A DNA stretch of 38,163 nucleotides, from the NCBI GenBank assembly GCA_028278345.1, contig JANQEL010000085.1, positions 1 through 38,163 on the forward strand. Reading direction: 5' to 3'. A program made the position numbers and the translations under genes. Positions 8,145 through 17,120 of this stretch are shown one piece after another. The notes beneath the pieces were generated by a model that did not search any database, was not told the origin of the DNA, and saw only the letters and a list, made by a program, of their open reading frames with translations. The DNA comes from Myxococcota bacterium (GTDB lineage Bacteria; Myxococcota_A; UBA9160; UBA4427). How positions within the stretch are numbered: position 1 is the stretch's first letter; each line of letters opens with the position of its first letter.

Positions 8145-8735
8145 CTAATCCTTCGCGAAGGCCGTGGTGACGACTTCCGCGACATACTCCGAGCGCGCCT
8201 CGAGATCTTTGAGTACGTCGGTGCTCGCGAAGACACTCTGGAAGAAGCTGGGAAAGATCACCGCCGAAAGCGCCGCGACAGCTCGCTGCCGGGCGCGCTG
8301 CTCGGGCAGCGGTACTGAAGCCGCGAGTGTCGCGGTCACGGCGTCGACCGTGGGTGCGAGGGCCGCAGGTAGGGCTTCGCGGCTCGCTCCGCCGGCGAAC
8401 ATCTCCTGTACATGGGCGTGAATGATGTTGGGGTTGTTCAGCGCCCCTTCGAGGAGGTAGCTGAGCAGCGCCTGCAGACCCTGACGCGGGTCTGAATCGG
8501 GAGCGGAAATCAGCTCGTCCAGATCCATCCGAGCGTGATTCACGGTCTGGCTCAGGGCCGCCTGGATCAACTCGGCCTTGGAGCCGAAGTAGTAGTTGAT
8601 CGCCGCCACGTTGACCCCGGCTGCTGCGGCCACCGCCCGTACCGTTACCTTCGAGAGCCCCTGCTCCTCCATCAGGTCGACGGTCGTCTCGACGAGCTGT
8701 TGGCGCATCTCTTCTCGGCTCGGCATGCGCGCCAT
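8145..8735 (-). CDS. TetR-family transcriptional regulator, divergent from the hydrolase operon
   Basis: 196 residues from ATG 8735. The TetR helix-turn-helix covers about residues 8-55 (TVRAVAAAAGVNVAAINYYF), followed by a helical ligand-binding domain. An upstream in-frame GTG (8759) lies inside an operator-like inverted repeat, and ATG 8726 is also possible. None has a clear Shine-Dalgarno sequence. The gene is divergent from a Tat-exported hydrolase plus barrel gene, and several matching half-sites lie in the 95-base gap. I infer that it represses itself and that pair. Confidence 0.9.
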   Translation of the reverse strand: MARMPSREEMRQQLVETTVDLMEEQGLSKVTVRAVAAAAGVNVAAINYYFGSKAELIQAALSQTVNHARMDLDELISAPDSDPRQGLQALLSYLLEGALNNPNIIHAHVQEMFAGGASREALPAALAPTVDAVTATLAASVPLPEQRARQRAVAALSAVIFPSFFQSVFASTDVLKDLEARSEYVAEVVTTAFAKD

Positions 8736-8748
8736 CGTATCGAACTTT

Positions 8749-8822
8749 GTTTCAAACACGTGCTTGACGTCGAGGAGAATGTGGCGCAGTATTCGAAACG
8801 CATGTTTGAAACTTGTGTTTCG
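8749..8822. promoter_or_regulatory. Divergent promoter/operator region between TetR and hydrolase genes
   Basis: GTTTCAAACA (8749-8758) and TGTTTGAAAC (8803-8812) are exact reverse complements. CAA-n-CACGTG-n-TTG (8753-8766) is a near-perfect palindrome, and CGAAAC (8794-8799) pairs with GTTTCG (8817-8822). A candidate -35 TTGACG (8764-8769) with a 17-base spacer leads to a weak -10 CAGTAT (8787-8792), pointing to the hydrolase. This is what a TetR-controlled divergent promoter would look like. No binding is demonstrated. Confidence 0.55.
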
Positions 8823-8830
8823 GAGGCGCC

Positions 8831-10195
8831 ATGAATCGACGAGATCTCCTCAAGGGCACCGCGGCGTTCGGCGCAGGAGGCCTCCTGGGATGGAATCTGG
8901 GCTCTGGGCCGCCCGCCGACGCGACCGACATCCGCTTCCACGGCGATGACATTCTCGGCGCGTCCGACTCGAAGGCCGTCTGGTACCGGTACAAGTTCAC
9001 CGGCCAACCCGTGATGGACAACCAGATCATGTGGGCGATGGGTCTCGCGACAGAGCAGCTCACCGACATCGGCGAAGTCATGGACACCGCCCTCAAGATC
9101 CAGCGCGGCGACGAAGTCGGTTGGTTCGACGCATGGCTCGCCACCGCCGCGCGCGTGCGCGGTTACGGTGAGGAGTCGATGCGCCGTGGGCATCCACTGA
9201 GTGCGGGTTCCCACTACCTACGGGCGGGCACCTACCTACGGCTGGGCCTGCTCCGCTACGCGAAATGGGACGATCCCCGTCTCGTCCAGGCGACCCGGGA
9301 CACGCTCGAGCTCCATGGAATGGCAATGGACCTGCAGGGGTATGACTCCCAGCAGGTCGACGTTCCCTACGAACACTCGGCGCTGGTCGCGCGCCAGTAC
9401 TTCTCACCGGGCGTCGGCGAGGCGCCCGTGCTCCTCATGCACCAGGGTCTGCATGCCTGGCCCGAGGACACGATGTGGGTCACCAATGCCGCGTTGAAGC
9501 ACGGCTACCACGTACTCGCACTCCACGGTGGGGGACAGGGCGCGTCCCTGCGACTCAACGGCATCCCATTCCGCCCGGATTGGGAGCACGTCGTCTCCGC
9601 AGCCGTCGACTACATCGAAACGGTGCCGCGCTTCGATCGTCACAAGATCACTCTCATGGGCCTTTCGTTCGGTGGCTTCCTGGCGCCGCGGGCGGCAGCG
9701 GCCGAACACCGGCTACACGCCCTCGTGGCGAACCCCGGCGTTATCGACTGGGGTGCGTCGATGCGCGAGAACCTGGAGAACATCCCCGGACTGATGGCAG
9801 CGCACCGGACCAGCAAGGCTGCGTTCAACGGCGTGATCGAGGGCATCGCCGCAGCGTGGCCCGATGCGTCCTGGTACTTCGAGGACACCACCCGTAAGCA
9901 CGGCGTCGAGTCACCTTGGCACTTGATCGACGAGCTTCGACGGTACGAAAACCACGCCGGAGCCGGCAAGATCCGCTGCAAGACGTTGATCATGGATGGA
10001 GCTGCCGAGGACGCGACTCCCGGCCAGTCGCAGCTGCTATGGGACGCCCTCACCTGCCCGAAGCACATGGCCTTCTTCGACCACGACACGGCCGCGCAGA
10101 CGCACTGCCAGGGCGGCGGCCAGATGATGGGGCAGACGGCGCTGATGGATTGGCTAGACGAGAACGTGGGAGGGGCCAGCCGTGGTCGTGCGTGA
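8831..10195 (+). CDS. Tat-exported alpha/beta hydrolase
   Basis: Predicted hydrolase of 454 residues with a twin-arginine signal (RRDLLKG, residues 3-9, then a Gly/Ala-rich hydrophobic stretch), so it probably acts outside the cytoplasm. The alpha/beta hydrolase core is C-terminal: nucleophile elbow GLSFGG with Ser279, an acidic candidate near Asp389/Asp394 (MDGAAED) and His425 (THCQGG). The N-terminal 180 residues are helical and recall FrsA/DUF1100-type esterases. GGAGG at 8822-8826 selects ATG 8831 over the earlier in-frame start. Its stop overlaps the next gene by 14 bases, so the two proteins are probably made together. The substrate is unknown; an ester or acyl compound sensed by the TetR is an inference. 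Confidence 0.85.
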   Translation: MNRRDLLKGTAAFGAGGLLGWNLGSGPPADATDIRFHGDDILGASDSKAVWYRYKFTGQPVMDNQIMWAMGLATEQLTDIGEVMDTALKIQRGDEVGWFDAWLATAARVRGYGEESMRRGHPLSAGSHYLRAGTYLRLGLLRYAKWDDPRLVQATRDTLELHGMAMDLQGYDSQQVDVPYEHSALVARQYFSPGVGEAPVLLMHQGLHAWPEDTMWVTNAALKHGYHVLALHGGGQGASLRLNGIPFRPDWEHVVSAAVDYIETVPRFDRHKITLMGLSFGGFLAPRAAAAEHRLHALVANPGVIDWGASMRENLENIPGLMAAHRTSKAAFNGVIEGIAAAWPDASWYFEDTTRKHGVESPWHLIDELRRYENHAGAGKIRCKTLIMDGAAEDATPGQSQLLWDALTCPKHMAFFDHDTAAQTHCQGGGQMMGQTALMDWLDENVGGASRGRA

Positions 10196-11138
10196 TCGAG
10201 GCAGACGGAACCTCCCAACCATCGTCTTCGTATGCGCATCGCTACTCTGCGCATCCGCACAGGCGGAAGTCGATGGAGCGGCAACGGCTCAAGGCTCGAC
10301 GGAACCCGTCGCTCCCGTGCCGCTGATGCTCTCCACGTCGATCGGCTACACGAACTTTCCCTACGCGAAGTTCGAGCCCAAGGGTGAGGACACGCTCGGC
10401 GAAGTCCAGATCACCCAATGGGATTGGAACATCTCCAAGACCCAGGTGTTCAACGGCGGGAAGACGATCCTGATCGGCGGCCTCGACTACCAACGTCTGG
10501 ACTACGAGTACCGGGACTTCGATGACTCGCCGCTCGACTCCGTTCAATCGATCACGCTGGGCTTGACGCTGATCCAGCAACTGACGCAGTCGTGGGGGCT
10601 GCTTCTCGTCCTGTCGCCGGGCTACGCAGACGACTTCCGTGGCGATGCGACGACGGACGCCGTGACCCTGAACTTCATCGGAGCCGTGAACTACCGGTTC
10701 AACGAAGGCCTCCAGATGGGGCTTGGATTCGCGGGCCTCAGCATCCTCGGCAAGTTCCGCCCCCTGCCCGTCGCCTCGCTCAGCTGGCAAATCACAGAAC
10801 GGCTGTCGGTCGACTCGCTCCTGCCCGCCCACGCGTACGTGAACTGGCAACCGATCGATGCACTGGGATTGCGGGCGGGTTTCAAGCTCGACGGAAACAG
10901 CTTTCACGGCGACAAGGATGAGTACGAGCTGGGCAACCCCCAGATCCAATACTCCGCGATGACGGCCGAGCTCGCCGCACAGTGGTTCGTAGTCCCATGG
11001 CTGCACATCACTGCACACGGGGGCTACACGCTCAACCGGCGCTTCGAGGTTTCCGATGGCCGATCCTCGATCGAGGACGGAAAGTACGATCTCGACAACG
11101 ACGCTGTCTTCGGTGTCAGAATCGGGATTGATCGCTGA
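10182..11138 (+). CDS. Outer-membrane beta-barrel protein, DUF6268-like
   Basis: 318 residues with a signal peptide ending SAQA (about residue 28). Alternating hydrophobic and aromatic strands follow (GYTNFPYAKF, ILIGGLDYQRLDYEYRDF, LGLGFAGLSILGKF). The chain ends in a barrel-like strand (VFGVRIGIDR), although the final residue is not the usual Phe. The length suits a barrel of about 12 strands. I recall the overall pattern as DUF6268; this was not searched. GTG 10182 is preceded by GGAGGGG at a good distance and overlaps the hydrolase gene by 14 bases. The pairing suggests uptake or export of the hydrolase substrate or product through the outer membrane (inference). Confidence 0.75.
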   Translation: MVVRDRGRRNLPTIVFVCASLLCASAQAEVDGAATAQGSTEPVAPVPLMLSTSIGYTNFPYAKFEPKGEDTLGEVQITQWDWNISKTQVFNGGKTILIGGLDYQRLDYEYRDFDDSPLDSVQSITLGLTLIQQLTQSWGLLLVLSPGYADDFRGDATTDAVTLNFIGAVNYRFNEGLQMGLGFAGLSILGKFRPLPVASLSWQITERLSVDSLLPAHAYVNWQPIDALGLRAGFKLDGNSFHGDKDEYELGNPQIQYSAMTAELAAQWFVVPWLHITAHGGYTLNRRFEVSDGRSSIEDGKYDLDNDAVFGVRIGIDR

Positions 11139-11177
11139 GACGATGGTCTCCGGGGCTCGACCCACCGATACCTTCGA

Positions 11178-14100
11178 TCAAGCGCCGAGGCGCCCCAGCA
11201 GTTCCTTCGTCGCTTCGAAGAGCGGCTTCGCACCCGCTGCAAGCGGGGGTGCCGGCGCGTAGATCTTGTGATCGGGTGCCACCCGCAAGCCCAGCGCCGG
11301 TTGCCCGAGCAGGTGCACGAGGCGATCGGGTTCGATCTTGCTCTTCTCCGAGACCTGCAGCACGAGTTCGCCGCGCACGACGTCGACCGCTGCGACTCCG
11401 AGTGCACGCGACATGATCTTCAAGCGGATCACGTCGAAGAGATGCTCGGCCTGGGGTGGGAGCGTGCCGTAGCGATCGAGCACTTCGTCGCGCACGCGCG
11501 TCACTTCGTCTTCGTCCCGCGCGCTCGACGCGCGCTTGTAGAGCACGAGCCGCTGGCTCACGTCGTCGACGTAGTCCTCGGGCAGGCGCGCTTCGACGGG
11601 GAGCCGTATCTCGGGATCGATTTCGGCGTCGTGGAACTCGCCGCGCAGCTCTTCCATGGTTTCCTGCAGCATCGACATGTAGGTCTCGTAGCCGACGGTC
11701 ATCAGGTTGCCGTGTTGCTCTTCGCCGAGCATGTTGCCCGCGCCGCGGATCTCGAGATCCATGTTGGCGAGGCGGAAGCCGCTGCCGAGTTCGGAGAGAT
11801 CCTGGATGGCCTCGAGGCGGCGCTCGGCGTCGTGGCTGAGATGGTCGAGGGTCGGTACCAGCAGATAGGCGTAGGCGCGGTGGGTCGAGCGCCCGACGCG
11901 TCCGCGCAACTGATACATCTGCGCGAGCCCGAGCATGTGGGCGCGGTTGATGATGATCGTGTTCGCGCGCGGGATGTCGATCCCGCTCTCGATGATGGTG
12001 GTGCAGAGCAGCACGTCGGCTTCGCCGCGCATGAAGGCGTGCATCACGTCTTCGAGTTCGCGTTCCTTCATCTGTCCGTGGCCGACGAGGAACGACACCT
12101 CGGGCACGACCCGCTCGAGCATCTCGGCCATCTCGCCGATGCTCTGCACGCGGTTGTGGACGAAGAAGACCTGTCCACCGCGGCGGGTTTCGCGCAGGAT
12201 CGCCTCGCGGATCAACAGTTCGTCGTAGCGACTCACCTGGGTGCGGATCGCGAAGCGATCGGCGGGTGGCGTGTTGATGACCGAAAGATCGCGGACCCCC
12301 GTGAAGGCCATCTGCAGCGTGCGGGGGATCGGGGTGGCGGTGAGGGTCACGACGTCGACGGTCTTCTTGAGTTGTTTGATGCGTTCCTTGTGGGCGACGC
12401 CGAAGCGCTGCTCTTCGTCGATCACGAGCAACCCGAGATCGCGGAACTGCATCTTCTTCTGCAACAGCCGATGGGTGCCCACGACGACGTCGATCTCCCC
12501 CGTCGCGCAGCCCTCGATCACCTCCCGCGACTTCGCGGGGGTCTGGAAGCGCGAGAGGAACTCGACTCGGATCGGATAGCCCTCGTAGCGCTCGGCGAAG
12601 TTCTCGTAGTGCTGTTGGCAGAGCACGGTGGTGGGTACGAGGACGGCCACCTGCTTGCCGTCGAGGGCCGCGCGAAAGGCCGCGCGCAGGGCGATCTCGG
12701 TCTTGCCATAGCCGACGTCGCCGCACACGAGGCGATCCATGGGCTTGGCGCGTTGCATGTCGGCCAGGGTGTCTTCGATGGCGGCGAGCTGATCCGGAGT
12801 TTCCTCGAAGGGGAAGCTCGCTTCGAATTCCTCGAAGTAGGTATCGCGCGGTGAGAAGGCGAAGCCCGGCGCGACCTCGCGTGCCGCGTGCAGACTCAGG
12901 AGTTCGCTCGCCATGTTGCGAAGCGACTTCTTGACCTTGCGTTTGGCCTTGTCCCAGGTGGCGCCGCCGAGGCGATCGATGCGCGGCTTCGTGCCGTCGG
13001 CCCCGCCATAGCGCTGTACCAGGTTCAAGCGGTGGACGGGGAGGAAGAGGCGGTCGGCGCCGAGATACTCGATGCAGAGGAGTTCGCTCTTGATGCGACC
13101 GGCTTCGAGCTCGACGAGGCCGCGATAGGTGCCGATGCCGTGGTCGGCGTGAACGAGGAAGTCGCCCGGTGCGAGTTGGGCGAGGCCGTCGATCGCGGCT
13201 CCTTCCTGCCAGCTCGCCTTGGTGTGGCGTTTCTCGCGCTTGCCGAAGATCTCTTCCTCACCGACGACGACGAGGCCTTCCCCCGCGAGCTCGAAACCCT
13301 CCGAGAGATCGGCGACCCGCACCTCGACGCGCCCCGGTGAAGACCAACGCCACACGGGCCGCCGGTTGTTGGCGAGGCGCGGTTCGAGCCCGTACTCGCG
13401 GAGCAGTGCGTGGAGGCGCTCGGCCGAAGACAGCGCCGAGCAGGTGAGCACGATGCGATTGCGCGCGTTGATCCAGAGGGCGAGTCGATCGACCAGCGGC
13501 GCAAGCGCCCGCTCGTGGGTGCGCGCGCGGGCGAGGTCGCGGCGCAGATCGTCGTGGGCGCGGGCGTGGACGTCGAGTTCGACGGCCCCCGATTCCCGAT
13601 CGTGGATGGCCAGGCGTTCGAGGTGCACCGGGTGGCGGGCGGCGAGCTCTCGTTCGAGCTCCTCCTGATCGGCCATCAATGCATCGGGAGGCACGACGGT
13701 TCGCCCGCTATCGCGCGCCGAATCATGGTTGCGCTGCGCCTCTTCGAGGTACTTCTCGACGCGCTCGCGACACGCCGCGCTATCGTCGATCAAGATCAGC
13801 GTGTCGTCGGGGAAGAAGTCGAGGGCGGCTTCGAGGTCGGGCTGGAGCACCGGGCCGATCGCTTCGACGCCCGGCGGAAGCGTGCCGCGCAGCAGCGAAT
13901 CGAGCATCTCCTCGATGTCGTCGGCGTCGCTCTCCTGTTCGAGGGCGAGCTCGCGCACGGCGTCGGCGCGGGCCACGATCTGTTCGCGATCTACGATTAG
14001 TTCCTGCGGTGGCGGGACCGAGACGTGTTCGCACTTGCGCTGTGAGCGTTGGCTCGCGGGATCGAATTCGCGCAGGGATTCGATCTCGTCGTCGAAGAAC

Positions 14101-14699
14101 TCGACGCGACAGGGCAGCGTGGTGTGGGGCGGGAAGACGTCGACGATGCCCCCGCGCACCGCGAACTCCCCCGGGTCCTCCACCATGGCCACTCGGGCGT
14201 AGCCCGCGGCGCTGAGCTGCGCGATCAACTCGTCGCGCGGTGCCGCCTGGCCGACTTCGAGCACCAGCGATCCCGCGCGCACACACTCGCGAGAAGGCAC
14301 GCGTGCGAGGAGCGCGCTCATCGGTGCCACCGCGATGGGGGCCTCGTGAGCGACGCGCTCGGCCTCCAGCATCTGGAAGAGCACCGCCATGCGCTGGGCG
14401 ATCACGAAGGCCTGGGGAGAGAAGCGCTCGTAGGGGAGCGTGTCGTGGCGCGGAAAGGCGACGACGCGCGTTTCGTCCTTGGGTTCGCCGAGCGCGAGAC
14501 GCAGGTCTTCGGCCAGGGCGTCGGCGGCCCGCGAGTTCGCGGTGAGGACCAGCACGGGACGCTTCGCCTGGGCGCGAATCAGCTCGGCGGCGAGCAACGC
14601 GCGCGCGGCACCGCGCACCCCACCCACGCGAACGGGGCTCGTGCGCTTCTTCACCGCACGCTTGATCTCGTCGAGGGAGTTTCCTCGCGCCTTGCTCAT
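11178..14699 (-). CDS. mfd: Mfd, transcription-repair coupling factor
   Basis: ATP-dependent translocase that removes stalled RNA polymerase and recruits UvrA to the lesion. The 1173 residues match the usual length. Order: UvrB-like N-terminal region (about 1-350), a linker, the RNA-polymerase-interacting CarD/RID module starting near residue 511 (GDFLVHADHGIGTYRG), helicase motif I GDVGYGKTE (about 660), the DEEQ box (about 760), LTATPIPRT, motif VI QLRGRVGR, and the C-terminal UvrA-binding D7/TRCF domain from about residue 1000. All helicase motifs look intact. ATG 14699 lacks a strong ribosome site; an upstream in-frame start would add about 31 low-complexity residues. Convergent with the barrel gene (39-base gap) and divergent from the transporter. 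Confidence 0.95.
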   Translation of the reverse strand: MSKARGNSLDEIKRAVKKRTSPVRVGGVRGAARALLAAELIRAQAKRPVLVLTANSRAADALAEDLRLALGEPKDETRVVAFPRHDTLPYERFSPQAFVIAQRMAVLFQMLEAERVAHEAPIAVAPMSALLARVPSRECVRAGSLVLEVGQAAPRDELIAQLSAAGYARVAMVEDPGEFAVRGGIVDVFPPHTTLPCRVEFFDDEIESLREFDPASQRSQRKCEHVSVPPPQELIVDREQIVARADAVRELALEQESDADDIEEMLDSLLRGTLPPGVEAIGPVLQPDLEAALDFFPDDTLILIDDSAACRERVEKYLEEAQRNHDSARDSGRTVVPPDALMADQEELERELAARHPVHLERLAIHDRESGAVELDVHARAHDDLRRDLARARTHERALAPLVDRLALWINARNRIVLTCSALSSAERLHALLREYGLEPRLANNRRPVWRWSSPGRVEVRVADLSEGFELAGEGLVVVGEEEIFGKREKRHTKASWQEGAAIDGLAQLAPGDFLVHADHGIGTYRGLVELEAGRIKSELLCIEYLGADRLFLPVHRLNLVQRYGGADGTKPRIDRLGGATWDKAKRKVKKSLRNMASELLSLHAAREVAPGFAFSPRDTYFEEFEASFPFEETPDQLAAIEDTLADMQRAKPMDRLVCGDVGYGKTEIALRAAFRAALDGKQVAVLVPTTVLCQQHYENFAERYEGYPIRVEFLSRFQTPAKSREVIEGCATGEIDVVVGTHRLLQKKMQFRDLGLLVIDEEQRFGVAHKERIKQLKKTVDVVTLTATPIPRTLQMAFTGVRDLSVINTPPADRFAIRTQVSRYDELLIREAILRETRRGGQVFFVHNRVQSIGEMAEMLERVVPEVSFLVGHGQMKERELEDVMHAFMRGEADVLLCTTIIESGIDIPRANTIIINRAHMLGLAQMYQLRGRVGRSTHRAYAYLLVPTLDHLSHDAERRLEAIQDLSELGSGFRLANMDLEIRGAGNMLGEEQHGNLMTVGYETYMSMLQETMEELRGEFHDAEIDPEIRLPVEARLPEDYVDDVSQRLVLYKRASSARDEDEVTRVRDEVLDRYGTLPPQAEHLFDVIRLKIMSRALGVAAVDVVRGELVLQVSEKSKIEPDRLVHLLGQPALGLRVAPDHKIYAPAPPLAAGAKPLFEATKELLGRLGA

Positions 14700-14907
14700 C
14701 TCGAATTTCGACCCGGGTCTTCTGCTGGATGTTCTCGTGGGCTGAACGCACGACGGCCCGAGTGCCGCTCGGGGGGAGGGGGGTGTCGCCACCTCCGACC
14801 CTCTGGCACACGGGCTTGCGGGTTCAGTTGGATCGCGCGGGAGCTTACCGCTTCAGCTCTTCATCGTCGCGAACGCCGCGCTGGTCGATCGATTATGCTC
14901 ATTCTCG

Positions 14908-15690
14908 ATGCCCGAACGAAAACTGCACCCGATAGAAGCCTCGCACCTGCACGCGCGGCGCGAGCGCGTCTTTCTCGTGTTGGCGGGCCTCTTCCTGGGT
15001 TCGATGACGATGCTCAACATCCTGGGGACGTCGCGATTTCTCGATCTTTCTTTCACGCTCTTCGGCTTCGACATTCCGATGGCCCTGGCCGTCGGCGTAC
15101 TCCCCTACCCGATCACCTTCCTGTGCACCGACTACATCGGCGAGCTCTACGGGCGCGATCGCGCGAACACCGTGGTGTTCGTCGGCCTGCTCCTCAACCT
15201 CTACGTGGTGGCCTTCCTGTGGGTGGGGGGGGCGTTGCCGCCCGCCGTCGATATCGATGCCGCGACGGGGCTCCCGCCGACGGACGCCTACGACTACGCG
15301 TTCTTCCGCATCCGCTACCTCACGATGGGGGCCGTGGCCGGCTCGATGATCGCGTACCTCGCCGCCCAGCTGTGCGACGTCTACCTCTTCCACTTCTGGA
15401 AGCGGCTCACGAAGGGCAACCATCTGTGGCTGCGCAATAACGGCTCGACGATGGTGAGTCAGTTCGTCGACACCTTCGCGGTCATCACGATTACGCACTT
15501 CTACGCGAAGGGGCTGCCGATCGACGATGGCAGCCCCCTGTGGCCGCAGCTGTGGGTCTACATCGGCTCGGGATACGTGTTCAAGCTCGTCGTCGCAGCC
15601 GTCGATACACTCCCTTTCTACGTGGGTGTGCACTACCTCTCGCAGTACCTGGAGCTGGACCCCAAGGCCGAGCACGAGGACGAGTACTAG
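14908..15690 (+). CDS. yhhQ: Queuosine precursor transporter, YhhQ/VUT family
   Basis: Inner-membrane importer of a queuine precursor (preQ0/preQ1), 260 residues with about six hydrophobic segments. The family landmarks are visible: NILGTSRF (about 38-45), PITFLCTDYIGELYG (about 69-83) and NNGSTMVSQFVDT (about 177-189). The extra loop at about 115-135 (PPAVDIDAATGLPPTD) is typical of longer members. I looked upstream for a preQ1 riboswitch and saw none. It is the first of three closely spaced plus-strand genes, with 13 bases to the CapK-like gene. The link with the two glycan-type genes is positional only. Confidence 0.88.
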   Translation: MPERKLHPIEASHLHARRERVFLVLAGLFLGSMTMLNILGTSRFLDLSFTLFGFDIPMALAVGVLPYPITFLCTDYIGELYGRDRANTVVFVGLLLNLYVVAFLWVGGALPPAVDIDAATGLPPTDAYDYAFFRIRYLTMGAVAGSMIAYLAAQLCDVYLFHFWKRLTKGNHLWLRNNGSTMVSQFVDTFAVITITHFYAKGLPIDDGSPLWPQLWVYIGSGYVFKLVVAAVDTLPFYVGVHYLSQYLELDPKAEHEDEY

Positions 15691-15703
15691 GGATGTTTCG
15701 AAG

Positions 15704-17110
15704 ATGAGATCGATGTCCGAACTCGCCGAGCGCTACGTCTTCGATCACCTGCCGGTGTTCACCCAGAACCTTTTCGTCTCGATGGCGGGGCAGCAGCGCT
15801 TCCGCAACCGCTTCTCCGATCACTTCCACACCACCCTCGAAAACTGGCAGGAAACCATCGACGGCCCCGTGGACCTGCTCCACCAGATCCAGCGCGAGCG
15901 CCTCGATCGCCTCGTGCTGCGCGCGCGCGAGCACTCGCCCTTCTACAAGGATCTCTCCGAACCGTCTCGCGCCGACGATGCGCACGAGGCGATTCGGGAA
16001 ACCCTGGCCCAGATGCCGGTGCTCGAGAAGAAGGTCTACCGCGACAACACCGAGAACATCATCGCCCGCGACATCCCCGCGCGCAGGCTTCGCCGCGGCA
16101 TGACCAGCGGCACGACGGGTACGGCCCTTCGCCTCTTCTATACGCGGGAGACCGAAGCCGAGGAATACGCGACCGTCTGGCGCCTGCGCGAGCAACTCGG
16201 GGTCGGGCTCTACGACCCGCACTTCACCTTCACGGGGAAGATCATCGTACCGGTGACGCAGACGCGCCCGCCCTTCTGGCGACACAACAGCTACAACAAC
16301 CAGACGCTCTTTTCCCTCTATCACATGTCGCCCGACAACCTCGAACTCTACGTCGATCAACTCCACGAGATCGATGCCGTCTACGCGAACGGCTACCCCT
16401 CGGCGCTCCACCTCGTGGCGCGCGAGATGCTCACGAAGGGCACGACGCTCACGCGCGGCCAACTGAAGGCGGTGTTCACGTCTTCGGAGTCGTTGCTCGC
16501 CTTCCAGCGCGACGACATCGAAGAGGCCTTCGGAGCGAAGGTGTGGGATCGCTACGGGAGCGCGGAGTTCGCCGTTTCGATGACCGCCTGCCCGCAGCAG
16601 AACCTCCACGTCGACATGGAGTACTGCATCGTCGAAGTCGACGTGATCGAAGAGACCGACCAATGGGAGCGGGGCCAGCTGCTGGTCACCGGGCTCGCGA
16701 ACGATGCGACACCGTTCATCCGCTATCGCATCGGCGACGTGGGCACGCGCCTCAAGGGAAGTTGCCCGTGCGGCCGGCCGGGGGATGTCTTCCTCGACGT
16801 CGATGGCCGCGTCGAGGACTTCATCGTCACGAGTTCCGGTCGCAAGATCGGTCGCATGGATCACATCTTCAAGTCGATGGACCAGGTCGAAGAAGCGCAG
16901 ATCCTGCAGACGACCCTCGAGGAGATCGAGGTCGTCTTCATCCCCGGTGCGGGTTTCGATTCGACGACCGAGAGCAAGTTGCGAAGGGAGATCCGCTCGC
17001 GCCTCGGCGACGAGATGGGCGTGCGACTCAACCCCGTGAACGAAATCGCGCGCGAGCCCAACGGGAAGTTCCGCGCGGTCAAGTCGACGATCGGCAAGCT
17101 CAGTTCCTGA
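15704..17110 (+). CDS. Adenylate-forming enzyme, CapK/PaaK-like
   Basis: Predicted ATP-dependent acyl- or aryl-adenylating protein of 468 residues. It shows the AMP-binding P-loop TSGTTGT (134-140), the adenine-site YGSAEF (284-289) and RYRIGD (340-345), and a C-terminal cap with DGRVEDFI. This is the phenylacetate-CoA-ligase fold. The CapK branch of it is common in polysaccharide loci, where its exact reaction is poorly known. Start choice: ATG 15704, with ATG 15713 as an alternative; neither has a strong ribosome site. A membrane GT2 gene follows after 10 bases, so the pair may acylate and elongate a lipid-linked glycan (inference). A true phenylacetate-CoA ligase is less likely without other paa genes. 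Confidence 0.85.
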   Translation: MRSMSELAERYVFDHLPVFTQNLFVSMAGQQRFRNRFSDHFHTTLENWQETIDGPVDLLHQIQRERLDRLVLRAREHSPFYKDLSEPSRADDAHEAIRETLAQMPVLEKKVYRDNTENIIARDIPARRLRRGMTSGTTGTALRLFYTRETEAEEYATVWRLREQLGVGLYDPHFTFTGKIIVPVTQTRPPFWRHNSYNNQTLFSLYHMSPDNLELYVDQLHEIDAVYANGYPSALHLVAREMLTKGTTLTRGQLKAVFTSSESLLAFQRDDIEEAFGAKVWDRYGSAEFAVSMTACPQQNLHVDMEYCIVEVDVIEETDQWERGQLLVTGLANDATPFIRYRIGDVGTRLKGSCPCGRPGDVFLDVDGRVEDFIVTSSGRKIGRMDHIFKSMDQVEEAQILQTTLEEIEVVFIPGAGFDSTTESKLRREIRSRLGDEMGVRLNPVNEIAREPNGKFRAVKSTIGKLSS

Positions 17111-17120
17111 AACACCTGAG

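Noticed and set aside
11268..12854. 528-residue open frame opposite mfd
   Set aside because: The opposite strand has every Mfd motif. The antisense product is His/Asp/Val-rich with no domain.
14793..14907. preQ1 riboswitch before the queuosine precursor transporter
   Set aside because: No A-rich tail and pseudoknot pattern of the known classes is visible.
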